Shown: positions 29,501 to 38,900, counted from the stretch's first letter. The stretch is 64,000 bases of DNA from Neodontobutis hainanensis (GCA_024349245.1 JALDNG010000026.1:1660501-1724500), one strand, 5' to 3'. Program-made: numbers and translations. The notes: a model not told the origin generated them from the letters alone.

Positions 29501-32500
29501 GATGGTTAAAGACTTACACTGAAGTGAGTGAAGACAAATGTAAAAGTTATATTCTCACACCGTCATCAGTCTAAACTAATGAGAAATAATCCCGCTGTCA
29601 AAAAAGGAAATTGGAACCAAAGGTTTCCGGAGGCTGTTCATTGTCGACATTTAGTTTGCAAGCAAAATATTTTATATGAGCCTTTAACAGCTCTGGTACT
29701 GGGCTTTCCAAAAGAGCTCCTATTACCATTAGCCAGAAGCAGGGCATAAAGTCTGCAGTTAGCTTCAAAGTGTGAGTCATATGAACAGGAGCTGTGAATA
29801 AAACCCTTTTATTCAGCCTGAACACATTTCAATTTTATCTGAATCAATGAGTTTTTCTTTGCAATCAAAAATGTGTGTATTCAGTGACTTTTAATTGTTT
29901 TCTTATTGGGTTAGCAGATCTGTAAGAATGAATTCTGTGACTGATCTATACTGATTTGTATTTATGCAGTAGCTTGATAAATGCTCCAGGGGATGAAAAC
30001 TTCCAGTTCAGTCAATTTAATAACTATACAAGTCGAACACAGGTTTAAGAGCATGTTTGGCTTCATACCAACCTTGGGGCCAACATCTGACAACCATAAA
30101 CAAAGTCTGGGTGGATCTTCCTCTCAGTAGTTGACAGACAAATTTCACCTGTCCTCATAATTCAGCAACAGGTCTTAATTTAAAGGTGTGCTCACACCTA
30201 CAAAGACATCTGTTTGCCAGAGGTTTATGCAATGATACAAAAAAGCGGTAGGGCCAACCTGCCTATTCATTGAAAGCAGATGTGAGGGATTCATTTCCAA
30301 CTATAATAAGAGCTAATTAAAGGGAACTGGCCATGTATGTCCGTGTGAAAATGCACCAGGCTCTGGTGGCTAATCAGCAAACTGAGCCAGTTGGGTATAA
30401 AACAGAAGGCAGTGAAACTAACAGCAGTCAAACTGTTTGCCCTATGAGACTCATCATCATAGTGCTAATGGACAAGCCAGCACAAGCCAGTTCTCGACCT
30501 CTGAGGGGGAAAAAGCCAAAAGAGGATCATTTGAGACTCAGCTTTCACCAGAGTATTACATCACTCCACACATGACTCTTTTTAACAGAAAAAACTCTCC
30601 TGTGTCAACTACAGGAGCCTTTACACTAATGGCATCTTAAAATAAAAGAGATATTTCAGTGTCAAGTGCATCTTTATACGTGAGTAAGCAAATGCTCATT
30701 CCAGCAATTTCCTCACAGGAGCTGAAGAACAGGAAGCATGCAACATATGTTTAAATTTGGCACCTACTCCTGTTTAAAAATATGACTTGTTTTGATATTT
30801 GTTCATTATTCATCAACATAAAACGACTGCATCTGACTGATACTGTACAATGACTAAGATTTTTTTTTCTCCATTGATCCTTGTAACTGTCAGTCATGGA
30901 GGTTGAACAAGGTTTATAGTCACCTATCCATCACGAACAGACTTTTACACAAGGCCCAACAGCCAGGGCTGAGGACACTCTTCTAGACTTGTCCTGCTTC
31001 CTTTGTGTGTCAGGCCTGTGTCAGGCCCTTGGGCACTGGGACTACAGCAACAACTTCAGTTAACCAAACTGCAGATTGATGGCCCCATATCCAGCCTAGT
31101 TCCAAGGTTCCAGTTACAAAGTCACCAGGTAGAGATTGGCCTGCTCGTCCTGGCACAACTCTTTGCACTCATGGATTGCTTAAATCACACAGCGCTGCAG
31201 GTCAAAAAAAACATTTAATTACTAATTATTTTAAAGCAATAATTGCCTTACTTAGCTGGAGGTGCTGCTTGCATGAAGAAACAGAAAAGGCAAGGGCCAA
31301 GCTGGCTTTAATGATTACGGAAAGACCGTTAAGAGCAACCAAGATCTGTAATTTAGATGAGCAAATCCAATAGAAGAACACAATGATCTGAACTGAAATA
31401 AAACTAAAAAAGAAGGTTAAAGTACATCATAAGTGACGTCAGCTCTGAAATTAAACTGATTTGATCAAAACGACTCCTTGACGATTTAAAAATAAATATG
31501 CAAATGCTGCTATTTCAAAACTTAGTCTTGCGTAGAAATGTCATGCTTATGTGACTTTAACTCATCAAGATCAATACGTATTGTGCAATTTAGGGTTTCA
31601 GGAGATGGCTCTGAAACGAGTGCATAGTATATTTATATCTGTGTGCAATTAATTGGAGACTGTAGATTTGTGATGTGGTGCAGTGAAGCCACTGTTTTAT
31701 ACAAAACCCTGCCCTCCTGAACTTGAGCTCACGCTGACTCGTGTCTCGAGTTACTCAGATATGTGACACATGAAGGTTGACATTTAGGCAGTAGTCTTTT
31801 GGATTTTTCAGCTAAATGTCTTCCTCTGCTCCTTCTCTGTTTAGCAGGTTTAATTCGGTCTTAAAGCTGACTGTTTGAATTCTCTTTCCATGGGATCAAC
31901 AGATGGTTTGGGTGGAGAGGAAATTATATACAACTACTTTAGTCTGAAACCACAGAAATTCCCTTTGGCTTTACCAACGGTGATACATGGCCAACCTTTA
32001 GCGTCAATAGGACTGCCAGGTACTGGGCACACTGGCAGGCTGTCAAGCCTCCCAGAACATGATTGATGCTAAGATTCTTTGGTCAGCATGTCGGGTGATG
32101 TTCTTGGCAGAGACAGTCCATGAGCAAAGATACAATCAACATTCACTCAGATCATCTCTCAGTGATATGAACAGCTTCTGGATACATTGGAGAATCATTA
32201 CAAGGCATGATGAAAATCTTTCCCAGCAGCAAAAGAGAAACTGTGATTTTGATCTACTGAAACACTTCCTATGATTATCAATGGAGGAATGTTATCCAGT
32301 TTCTTTCAAGCTGTGAATGTCCTGAAAACTACTGAAAAATAACTGTGATGAGTTAGACAAAAAGGACAATCAATGATGCTTTTCAGTTAGAATTGTGCTA
32401 ATTGAAAAGTATACAAAACATATCTATACAGAGATATAATCCACAAATTAAATGATGTCATTTCATTATTTTTATTTAAATATACCTCTCAGTGAAAAGA

Positions 32501-35500
32501 TGAAACTAATAAAAAGGGGGAAGGGGTGTGGTTATTTTTGTAGCATGTATGAAATGGGATGACCAAAGTCCACACAGGAAAGCCTGAATAAACTTTGCTT
32601 CAGGGGAAGTGGGGTCCTCTTGTGCTGCAGATAATTCCAGGTTTCATTTCCCCAACAGGATGGTGACTCAGCACGGCACAACAGATTTAGCCCATTGCAA
32701 GCCACTGCACCAAAACAATGAGCTATTGGCAACCCCTTGACCACATTTGACTTTTATCTCTGTAGACATCTCCTCATGGAGCCTATCAGTTCTTTGTACC
32801 TTCCCTGTTAAAATGCCACTAGTGTTGGACAAAATGAAACATTCTGTTACTTTACTTTAGACATGCCAGGGTTGGAGAGAATTGTCTACAATAAAAAGCT
32901 GGAGGGAAGGACAAAGGGCAAGAAGGATACATGAGAAATTCCTAAGAGAGTAAGAAGTCTGGAAGTGTGTGAGTAACAGAAAAAAGATGTTATGTCTCGC
33001 GGGACAGCAGCTGACATTATAACACAGACCAGACTGGTAGAGCTCTCCCGAGGGCCTCAGCAAGCTCTGTGAGGGGCAAAGCCTAGGCTGTGCACTTCTA
33101 GAAACCACAAGCAATAAGAGAACAGGAGGAATCTGAGAGCACTCTATATACACTACTGTGCAAACCTTTTAGACATGTTTGAAGAAATGCTGTAATGTGA
33201 ATGCTTTCAAAAATATACAGGTGTTTATTCTTATCAATTTACAAAACTGAACAAAATATAAATTAAATGGTATGAACCTCCTTGCCTCAGTTCTTCTGGA
33301 TACACCTCCACATAAGCCCCTTTCACACTGCGATTCCGGCAAATACAAGGATAATGCGACCCGGCATTTTTTCCCGGGCCGCTAGATTTGGTCCATTCAC
33401 ACTGCCAGTGAAATACGGTAATATGTGCGCTTTCACACACAACCCATAACGGTCCCGGGTCGAGTTGACACGTGACATCCGGATGTGACGTATAATGTAC
33501 GAGTCGAAAAAGATTGGCGCCAAAGAAGAAGGTACCGCAAAACGGAAGTGTTCTCATTGCTTTGTAAACATGGCTGTTGACCAGCAACTAGCGGCATTGT
33601 TGTTCATGCTAAATGCTCAAATTACTTCATGTTTTTCGATATTGACTTCTTTCCGGAGAGTTAATGAGATAACGCGAACGCTGGAAGCAAAGCTTGCTGA
33701 GAGTAGGAAACAATGTGAAGCAGCGAGACTTAGAGCACAGAGGCGCCATCGAATGCTAAAAGCTACCACTCTGTGTACACGGCTCATGCAACTGGGTGTT
33801 TCTGATCGAAGAATCCGTCACATCTGTTGCGGCATTAGTTTTGGCTTGTGTTCACACAGCGCTCGTTCCGGATCGATTACCGCAATATTACTAGGTCCCC
33901 GACCCGGGTTCGATTCGGTAATCAATTCCGGGACGTGGTTGCTTTCACACAGAAGGCGACCAGGCAATGTTACGGGAATATTGCGGGTCCGACGTGCAGT
34001 GTGAAAGGGGCTATAGTTTTTGAAGGAACTCAAGAAATTTCTCCAAACATCTGGTAAACTAACCAAAGATCCTCCTTCTGTCTCTTAATGCTTTTTAAAT
34101 GTAATGCCAGATATACTTGTTGATGTTGAGATGATGGCTCTGTGGGGGTCAAACCATTGCTTCCAGAACTTTGATCATCTTTATGCTTAAGATTTAATTT
34201 ACAGAATTTCTTCACCTCTTCCTAAAATCTTTGCACACTACTGTAAGTAAACTGATTTCTATTTTCATGTGGTTAACATTTTTTGTTTTTTTTAAACACA
34301 CAGAAGTGAAGTAATTGGATCATGTTTACTTTTAACCTGAAGTTTTTCAGGGCTGGTATTGACTTGGAGATATGCAGGCAGGGCATTCTTAGATGAGATA
34401 AATGAGGCACTCTGATAAAACACCTGGGTGGGATTTCTTTTCTAAACACTTCACAGGATCCAAACATGGATTTAAAACACAATGGAGAAGAAAATAACAC
34501 AAGGTAAAGCTCTATTGCGTCCTCGGCACAAAACTGCTTCTGTGAAAAGGGCAGTAACCCCCATCAGTTTCAGCAGCTGTGTAAGTTGGGAGGGCCCATA
34601 CAAGACAATGCACCAGAGAGAAAAAGTAGAAGGACCAATTGGTTCACGTCAATGCCACTAGCAAAGACAAAAGAAAATTCAATGGCCACAGACAGCTACT
34701 TTACCTTCAAAGGGAACTGCAATACAGTTAACTTAGCATTCCAATGAATCTTTAATAAGTGTTGGTTCGATAATACAATGTAAAGCATACTGTTTCAGAT
34801 AAAGCAATCAGTCCAGACTTTTGTTCCTATTAGAGCAACTGATATGATGAATCTTTCTTTTCTTCCACTGGAGCAGAGTGTTTTATTCTGGCATCAGAGA
34901 GCTTATCACTTATTTATCAAAGGAACCAGGATCTTAACAGGAACTGGGATACATTATTTCTATCTAAAATATATAAACTTTTTCTATCTTAAACTAAACA
35001 AGGGAATGTCTGACCATTCATTGCTTTTACTGTAGCTGAACTTTTAGAATCAGTAGTTTGTCTTTAAGTTATCCTGTGACCTCACTGTGAACTCTCCACT
35101 TTATTGCTTCTGTAGCTCCCTATCTCAGTGAAGGAGAGTTGAGTTAAACAGAGTAAGACTCTATTTTAGTGGTTCCAAATAACTTCTGTGTCTAACATAA
35201 GAGGCCTTCCAGACTCCAAAGTACCTTCAAAGTTGTCTTTGCATTTGTATTAGGTTCCTTAGTATTAACACATAACTGGGGGACACAGTGGCTCAGTGGT
35301 AGAGAGGTTGTCTCTCAACCCGGAAGGTTGGTGGTTCGATTCCCGCTCTCCCCACAGTTCATACTGCTGTTGTGTCCTTGGGCAAGACACTTAACCCACC
35401 TTTCCCCCAGTGGTGTTCCAGCTGTAACACTGGTGAATAGAAGCTTAATGTAAGTTGCTTTGGATAAAAACACTGAACACCAGAACAATATGAGGATACC

Positions 35501-38359
35501 ACACAATGATATCAAGAAAGGTAAAGTCAATGCTTGAAGAGGTGTGAATGAAAAGAGCGGGACTCTGGTCACAACAAGCAGAGTTTAGAGCATGTGCGCT
35601 CATGTCGGCACATGTACCAGCTGAAGTGCAGCTGTGTTTGGAGTTTAGTACAACTAAGAGGCAATGTTGGGCATGAAAGAGTGATGTTACCACAGTCACA
35701 GAATACAATGAGAAAGAGTATAAAACAGTTCAAACATCATTTACATCTACGAATATTTTTTTAGAATCACTTTGAACTTGTGTGGGCACACTGGCAACAA
35801 AGTGGTCCCTTGCAAAGCATGTTTAATCCTGTATTCTTCACTTTGCTGCATTACTGATCCTATGTTATCATGACACTGTCATGTATATATTCACTAGAAT
35901 ATATATACACTAACACTATACACATATAATGATAATTACTCATGTTTTACAGGCTGCACATGACAATATCCATTTGTTGAAAAGTAAAACGGTTGAATAA
36001 ACTATAACACTTATAATAATAAACACAACAGCATTTTTACAGTACACTGTAAATTAAATAATGAAAAAACATTGATTGTACTGGAAAGAATAGGTAGAAG
36101 GAACTCATCATGGCAGTGAATAAATCAGGAGAAACCCCTGCTGTTCAGGTTCAGAGACATAACCTCTGTGACCTCTATCATGGCCCAAGTCACACCCCAC
36201 TGCAGAATCTACGGGTCTGTGCGCCATATGTGCCAACGTGCTTCAGGAGGGGAGGACCACTTCAGTGCACCATTGTCCCATCAGCAAAGATGGCCTCCCT
36301 CTTGGGGCTACATATAATTCAGCAATGCAATGTTTACTGAACCCAGTCTTCAAGCAATTATGTGAATAGGTCTGGAGGGGACTGACCTTCCCTACTGTTC
36401 AAACTCTGGAGTGGAGCGACTTGTTTGCACTGCAGTACTTTGCAACTCCATAAACTTCTCGTCTACTCTGAATGGGAAATACACACTGGCCATCCAGGTC
36501 TGTAATGACAAAGTACCACACAGAGAGACCAACCACATTTTCATCCTGATACATAACACAAAACAAATCTGCACCTCTAACTATTGCTGAATAATATTTT
36601 ACACAGGATGAAGAGGCTCAGTTACGCAGCTCATACAGAAGTACAATCTACACCACTGACTCAATCAGCAGACTGTATAGTTATAGGAATCCAGGCCACC
36701 CTCCCCCCTGAGCCCACTCCAACCCCCAGCCAAGTCAAGAGACATGTGTGGAAGTCTATACTGGGAGACATCTCTGTGCCAAAATTGTCAGTAGACGTGC
36801 TCATATAACAGAAAACAAAGTGTCTTAAACAAACACTTAAGTTTGTGTTTTTTAATGAGCTGCAAAGATTGGCTCGGATTACTTTTCACACATGTATGGC
36901 TTCCACTTCCAGCAGGATATGCAAACCCATTGGTGATTGAGAGCTGCTTCCTATTGTGGGATTTTATTGACTTTGAGTGTTTGAGTCAATGAATGCATGA
37001 CCCTGACAAACCAGCAGGGAGAAATCACAGGCCATAGCACAACACCTGAATGTGCTCTTAATTGAATTAAGAGGCAGCCAGGCCTTTGTCCTCCTGCTGG
37101 AGTTCAAAGTCATAATGAAAAAAACAGATGCTTGCGGTTCCACTTAATTTAATTAGGAGCATATTGTTGTACATAGGTCGGGTGGTCGATCATGGCTGTG
37201 GTAAAAATGGTAGAGGCCATCTCCTATTACCTTCCACTATCATATGATAATAGCACTCTAGGGAGGGCATAGCTTAAGGGGGTTGATGACATTGAAGATA
37301 CAGAAGTTAAACATAGCAGAAATAGACGTACTGTTGAAACTTTGTGAAGAAACACTACACAATATTTCATGTCATCCATACATTTTACACTTAATAATAG
37401 ACTACCACTGGTTAAATATATCATGAAATCATAAAAACTATAGCTTTTCAGAAGTCTGACATATCTCAATTCATATACTGCATATCCAGCAGATAAATGA
37501 TTTAAGTATGCTGCTGTCCACTGCAACTATGTCTCATCATTCAAAAAGGATTTGCTTCGAGATCAAATCAACACAGAGCAGTCACAGATATCTCAAGCAT
37601 GACAGCTCTGTTTATTGGAGGGCATGAAGGTGAGAGACCAGACGGGATTTCAAGAGGGTGGGGCGGTCTATTCTCAGCAGCAAAGCAATAGAAATCTTCT
37701 GTATGATTCGTACCATAGATAAGATTGAGTAAAGACAACTTTTACTAATAAACGACACCATGATGAATACCAAATGTTGCAATGGCAGTGAGTGTAGCCA
37801 TTGGGTGAATGGACGTGATTTAGTGGCATATTTCTTTTTTTTTTTTAAGAACAATTACATTCAAACTGTAGCTTGAAGAACACCACAATTTAAAATAAAT
37901 AATTGAAGAAGCACAATTTTATATAGCCTTATTACAAATGTAACTACAAACTTAAAAGCAATGCAATGTGCAGCCAGAGTAAGTTTTAGTAGTAATCTCC
38001 AGAGAGACTATGAATAGCTTGTTTCTATGGGCAAACTTAGCTGCTTCGCTCAACAGGAGGCTCAGGTTTATCAGATTACTTTTAAAGTATCTTTACGGTA
38101 CGGGCTGATATAAGTTGGGGACTTGGAGCTCTAATAGGCTGCAGCCCACCTGCATAAGTGCAAGCAGTGTTCACCTGCCATAAATAGTAAATCCATTTCG
38201 TGCATTCTTTTTAATGCCCTGAACAGAAAATGCACAATCTGTGATATAAAGAGCAAAAATAAAGAAAGTTTCAAGAAACAGCTTACTTACGGTGACCAGA
38301 TGACATGTGAGAATCCAGCAGAGGGTAAGTCCATATATCGAAGCGGTGGAAGTGCCCAT
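298..38359 (-). CDS. hspg2: Perlecan (basement membrane heparan sulfate proteoglycan core protein), 5' 30 coding exons, partial
   Basis: Perlecan is a very large secreted proteoglycan of basement membranes that binds laminin, nidogen, collagen IV and growth factors. Thirty coding exons can be chained with consistent splice phase, giving about 1,236 codons from the start Met (38357-38359) to the exon at 298-384. The domain order is signal peptide, acidic Ser-Gly segment, SEA, four LDLa repeats, Ig, then laminin IV and laminin EGF modules. This is the N-terminal architecture of vertebrate perlecan, and it matches human perlecan module by module. Human perlecan is about 4,400 residues, so roughly the last 70 percent, including most Ig repeats and endorepellin, lies beyond the left edge. 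The remaining 297 bases look intronic. No frame disruption was seen. Exon coordinates are given in the domain entries below. Confidence 0.96.
1082..2226 (-). CDS. hspg2: hspg2 exons 24-27, second laminin IV (L4) domain
   Basis: Exons are 2053-2226, 1513-1692, 1305-1423 and 1082-1193. They encode FALTNSANTKTFSEGITQRG, YFWMLPGSFRGDK, VTAYGGELRYTVRFE, DVLLQGNGIFLEHHSQT, SAWRRADGQPCTREHLLMAL and ISDIRMDIAVP, ending EVEECACPQAYRGPSC. The YGGELRYTV, LQGN-x-I-LEHH and DGQP-TREHLLMAL strings are diagnostic of perlecan domain III. Exon 27 has two adjacent candidate acceptors (ATTTCAG and TATTTCAG). Only the upstream one, with exon start at 1193, keeps the frame. Confidence 0.94.
1940..2000. repeat. 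Fragment of a dispersed repeat (TTGTCCCCG..GGGCAATT), copy 1
   Basis: TTTGTCCCCGAAGGGCAATT at about 1965-1984 follows a CTT-rich run. It matches the segment at 54661-54705 (TTTATTGTCCCCGTGGGGCA). Similar tails occur in many teleost retroelements. Confidence 0.5.
2444..4065 (-). CDS. hspg2: hspg2 exons 18-23, tandem laminin-type EGF repeats
   Basis: Exons are 3918-4065, 3468-3595, 3227-3313, 3074-3135, 2799-2857 and 2444-2584. They encode Cys-rich laminin EGF modules: CPPGYTGLSCEMCSAGF, GTCAGCNCNGHASACDP, CQHNTEGPQCNKCRPGFFGD, FSDTCFLDVDQQATCDACRP, GYTGRRCEKCSPGYLGDP and NNVAGALCDVCKPGFFHLSE, ending CFCMGVTKQCASSSWKRDQ. The spacing and Cys pattern match the LE repeats between the first and second L4 modules of perlecan domain III. 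Exons 21 and 22 are short (62 and 59 bases), but phases 2, 1 and 0 chain correctly through them. Confidence 0.93.
2628..2715. repeat. hspg2: Fragment of a dispersed teleost repeat in hspg2 intron
   Basis: The segment with TTTATCTAACCAGGTAGGTC, CATTGAGAACCAATTCTCAT and ACAACCTGGCC resembles a widespread teleost repeat motif (AACCAGGTNNGTCCNTTGAGA). It lies in the intron between exons 22 and 23. The element class is not known to me. Confidence 0.5.
4216..5165 (-). CDS. hspg2: hspg2 exons 14-17, laminin EGF half-module and first laminin IV (L4) domain
   Basis: Exons are 5019-5165, 4791-4954, 4534-4713 and 4216-4412. They encode NCPNGQFSVEGRCVSCFCSG (split laminin EGF), YRDQISLRF, then RPGTPPLSSTQLLIDP, FQLVDLSRRF, DSYGGSLKYNVRYTLARGM and REELLMTLANLDSINIRTIY, ending DVEECR. 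Each block aligns with the first L4 module of perlecan domain III. The donor of exon 14 is uncertain: a GT at 5017-5018 (GTCTAA) gives DYKGTGVNVTF. A GC donor six bases earlier would give DYKGVNVTF, closer to human. Both keep the frame. The other junctions have good consensus. Confidence 0.92.
5263..6162 (-). CDS. hspg2: hspg2 exons 12-13, first Ig-like domain
   Basis: Exon 12 (6021-6162) encodes PPESIEVARGSTVTFTCQS followed by GVPTPIITWRLNWGHIP. Exon 13 (5263-5420) encodes GRGTLTIQDVKETDQGAYTC and then EAINAKGLVFGIPDGVL. The two Ig Cys (FTCQ and YTCE), the core Trp (ITWRLNWG) and the D-x-G-x-Y-x-C motif are present. The domain is split by a phase-2 intron between the C-C' region and the E strand. 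Human perlecan has nearly the same RLNWGHIP and FGIPDGVL strings in its single N-terminal Ig domain, so the assignment is firm. Confidence 0.95.
6542..7974 (-). CDS. hspg2: hspg2 exons 7-11, linker and four LDL receptor class A repeats (domain II)
   Basis: Exon 7 (7936-7974, 39 bases) encodes a Pro-rich linker, AQPPPSVEPLAVP, and is the least certain exon because its donor (GTTTGT) is weak. Exons 8-11 (7348-7476, 6995-7162, 6789-6908 and 6542-6673) each encode one LDLa repeat. Each has six Cys and the acidic calcium-binding end: CRDMSDELNC, CSDGSDEFRC, CDDNSDELNC and CPDRSDEYGC. All these exons start and end in phase 1, so each repeat is a symmetric cassette. Exon 9 also carries a Thr-rich spacer (VTPVPITTTTPGKK) that could be O-glycosylated. 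This matches perlecan domain II, related to LDL receptor ligand-binding repeats. Confidence 0.94.
8075..8807 (-). CDS. hspg2: hspg2 exons 4-6, SEA domain
   Basis: Exons are 8698-8807, 8465-8523 and 8075-8247. They encode YYRALVNFTDSL, then LESEYNKIPGVQTVSVVLVK, then a long exon with VDIFVELDVGSDHNNNDEQI and ITSVQGFQFRRLGE. The same blocks occur in order in the SEA module of human perlecan (YFRALVNFT, VFVELDVGS, YVTSPQGFQFRRLG). The SEA module follows the attachment sites and is thought to help glycosaminoglycan addition. Asn in ALVNFT forms an N-glycosylation sequon. Phases are 1, 0, 2 and 1 through the chain. Confidence 0.93.
8808..16772 (-). other. hspg2: hspg2 intron 3 (about 8 kb), no gene recognised
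   Basis: This is non-coding between the attachment-segment exon and the SEA exons; exons 3 and 4 join in frame without any extra exon. It contains a (CA)n microsatellite at 14495-14526. The longest open frame (11937-12359, minus) is compositionally simple, shows no recognisable domain and lacks a splice context. The stretch around 10600-11000 is relatively G+C-balanced with few simple repeats and includes an AACAAAGG Sox-type motif near 10948. It is a candidate conserved non-coding element, but that is only a guess. Confidence 0.8.
14495..14526. repeat. (CA)n microsatellite
   Basis: An uninterrupted CA dinucleotide run of about 15 units in hspg2 intron 3. A shorter CA run lies at about 2588-2605. 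Confidence 0.95.
16773..17811 (-). CDS. hspg2: hspg2 exons 2-3, acidic glycosaminoglycan-attachment segment (domain I N-terminus)
   Basis: Exon 2 is 17682-17811 (130 bases) and exon 3 is 16773-16826 (54 bases). Exon 2 reads WGELSFPEDLEADKS followed by SLLDDDEDFAADELSG, clearly related to the start of human perlecan (LSLPEDIE, then an acidic run). Exon 3 continues ELPSGEDDGSTPWPPAVS. Two Ser-Gly dipeptides in acidic surroundings (LSGE and PSGE) are the likely heparan sulfate attachment sites; a third Ser after EDDG is not followed by Gly. Human perlecan has three SGD sites here. Both exons have consensus GT donors and AG acceptors, and exon 3 joins exon 4 in frame to give IYYRALVNFT. Confidence 0.88.
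20160..20231. repeat. Tandem duplication of about 35 bases
   Basis: The unit TAATACATAACTGTATTGTA followed by ATGTATCATGTCTAA occurs twice in direct succession, without visible differences apart from the join. Confidence 0.85.
20368..20625 (+). mobile_element. tRNA-derived SINE copy 1 (GCGC-type tail)
   Basis: It begins GGGCGGCAGTAGTTCAGTGG with a tRNA-like A box, followed by a B-box-like GGTTCGATCCC. The core is TTGTGTCCTTGGTCAAGACA. The 3' part is GTGCTTTGAGTGCCTACTAA, then AGTAGGTGGAAAAGCGC. The tRNA-like head is not a functional tRNA gene because the cloverleaf is degenerate. Confidence 0.8.
21734..22992. repeat. Pair of identical 32-base direct repeats 1.2 kb apart
   Basis: The same 32 bases (beginning CAAAGCATTTCCTGTGTTTT) occur at 21734-21765 and 22961-22992, flanking the possible MITE. 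The surrounding sequence does not match. Confidence 0.8.
21858..22537. mobile_element. Possible MITE or DNA-transposon remnant in hspg2 intron 1
   Basis: The left end has ACCTTACTCTGATT (21868-21881) next to TTACATGCAG. The right end has the inverted AATCGGAGTAAGGT (22512-22525) next to TTTACATGCAG. An internal partial copy (AATCAGAGTAAG, 22421-22432) is followed by ATACATGCAG. This layout resembles short teleost DNA elements with subterminal repeats, but no target duplication was confirmed. Confidence 0.45.
33315..34012 (+). mobile_element. Harbinger-like DNA transposon, internally deleted, nested in the Tc1-like element
   Basis: The 698-base element has perfect 17-base terminal inverted repeats (AGCCCCTTTCACACTGC) and is flanked by the 3-base direct repeat ATA (33312-33314 and 34013-34015). 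Removing it restores a continuous Tc1-like sequence. An open frame on the plus strand (in-frame Met at 33571, starting MAVDQQLAALLFMLNAQI) contains a basic, Arg-rich helical stretch (RLRAQRRHRMLKATTLCTRL) that could be the N-terminus of a transposase or accessory DNA-binding protein. The DDE catalytic part is missing. Assignment to PIF/Harbinger rests on the 3-base duplication and terminal style. Confidence 0.7.
33571..34004 (+). pseudogene. Truncated transposon-encoded open frame inside the Harbinger-like element
   Basis: The frame is open for about 145 codons from the Met at 33571; it also extends upstream in frame to a Met at 33495. It runs into the right terminal region of the element, so the C-terminal part is read-through of the terminal repeat and not a protein domain. 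The middle is basic and probably helical. I see no catalytic motif. Probably non-functional. Confidence 0.4.
35278..35478 (+). mobile_element. tRNA-derived SINE copy 2 (TTTGGATAAAA-type tail)
   Basis: The head is GACACAGTGGCTCAGTGGTA, the B box GGTTCGATTCCC and the core TTGTGTCCTTGGGCAAGACA. The 3' part, TTGCTTTGGATAAAAACACT, is the tail typical of V-SINE-like teleost elements and differs from copies 1 and 4. Confidence 0.8.
38291..38359 (-). CDS. hspg2: hspg2 exon 1, signal peptide
   Basis: The 69-base coding part of exon 1 gives a 23-residue peptide starting MGTSTASIYG and continuing with a hydrophobic core (LTLCWILTCHL). It ends at a strong donor, GTAAGTAAG. This is a typical secretory signal peptide. 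The exon ends in phase 0, which fits the phase-0 start of exon 2 about 20.5 kb downstream. The start is chosen because it is the Met heading the hydrophobic stretch. The primary sequence of perlecan signal peptides is poorly conserved, so assignment rests on phase, position and the next exon. Confidence 0.8.
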
Positions 38360-38900
38360 TTTTCAATAACCCAGCACAGGCTGTTAATGCTGGGGAAATG
38401 AGAAACCAAGTCCTTCACCCCTCCTGGCCACTGTTGTGGTGTGTAGCTTTCACCTTTTTCAGAGTTTTCTCCTGTGCGACTGCGCCTCTGCGTCCCACAC
38501 CCGGTGGGACTTCATCAACAGGTAAAAAGGACCCTTTTAGGCGCCTATGAGGGGACCATAAAATAGGCGATTTTGAAAAGAAAGCTGCGTCTTCTTCTCT
38601 TGTGCACTCCGAAACTTGTACTTGTGCACTAAATGCACTCTTGCAAGTCACTGGGAAGTCCTCCTGCGCTGGGATATAGCAGAGTGCAGGCTAAAAGGCG
38701 GAATGGAATTCAGGGAGTGCTGAAAGAGAAAACAGCTAATCCCAAAGAGGGGAGACGCCACCTAGACCCGCGCTAGCTCTTTAGCATCATGACCACACGG
38801 TCCCCCACATGTGGCCAATCCCGACCAATGCATTTCAAGTAGTAAGCCTGTTTCTCACTGTCCCCAAACTGCTGTAAAGTCTAACATAGTTGTAGAAATT
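38360..38900 (-). promoter_or_regulatory. hspg2: Probable hspg2 5' UTR and promoter region
   Basis: This segment lies directly upstream of the perlecan start codon. It is locally richer in G+C and CpG than the surrounding AT-rich DNA (for example around 38460-38560 and 38755-38800). Two CCAAT pentamers occur 10 bases apart at 38815-38819 and 38825-38829; in perlecan orientation they read ATTGG. I see no convincing TATA box. The exact transcription start cannot be read from sequence. Confidence 0.4.

Larger units (their letters stand above)
33151..34243. mobile_element. Tc1/mariner-like DNA transposon remnant with a nested insert
   Basis: The ends are imperfect inverted repeats: the left reads CACTACTGTGCAAACCTTTT, and the right, reverse-complemented, reads CAGTAGTGTGCAAAGATTTT. 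Each is flanked by TA, the Tc1/mariner target. The internal sequence (for example GTTTTTGAAGGAACTC and GATGTTGAGATGATGGCTCT) resembles a common teleost Tc1-like element, but most of the transposase region is missing. Subtracting the Harbinger-like insert leaves about 390 bases, so this is an internally deleted, non-autonomous copy. Confidence 0.75.
17812..38290 (-). other. hspg2: hspg2 intron 1 (about 20.5 kb), no gene recognised
   Basis: This is non-coding between the signal-peptide exon and exon 2. The open frames inside are short, lack homology I recognise and have no chained splice sites. Contents I can name are a SINE at about 20368-20625, a 35-base tandem duplication at 20160-20231, a possible MITE at about 21858-22537, a 32-base direct repeat (21734-21765 and 22961-22992), a Tc1-like element with a Harbinger-like insert (33151-34243) and another SINE at about 35278-35478. 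The rest is unique-looking AT-rich DNA. Long first introns often hold enhancers, but none can be proven here. Confidence 0.85.

Noticed and set aside
36110..36340. Plus-strand open frame in hspg2 intron 1
   Set aside because: No homology recognised, no chained exons, and composition like the surrounding intron.
38415..38651. 78-codon minus-strand open frame upstream of the perlecan start
   Set aside because: It lies in the probable 5' UTR/promoter, is not in a spliced frame with perlecan and has no recognised domain.
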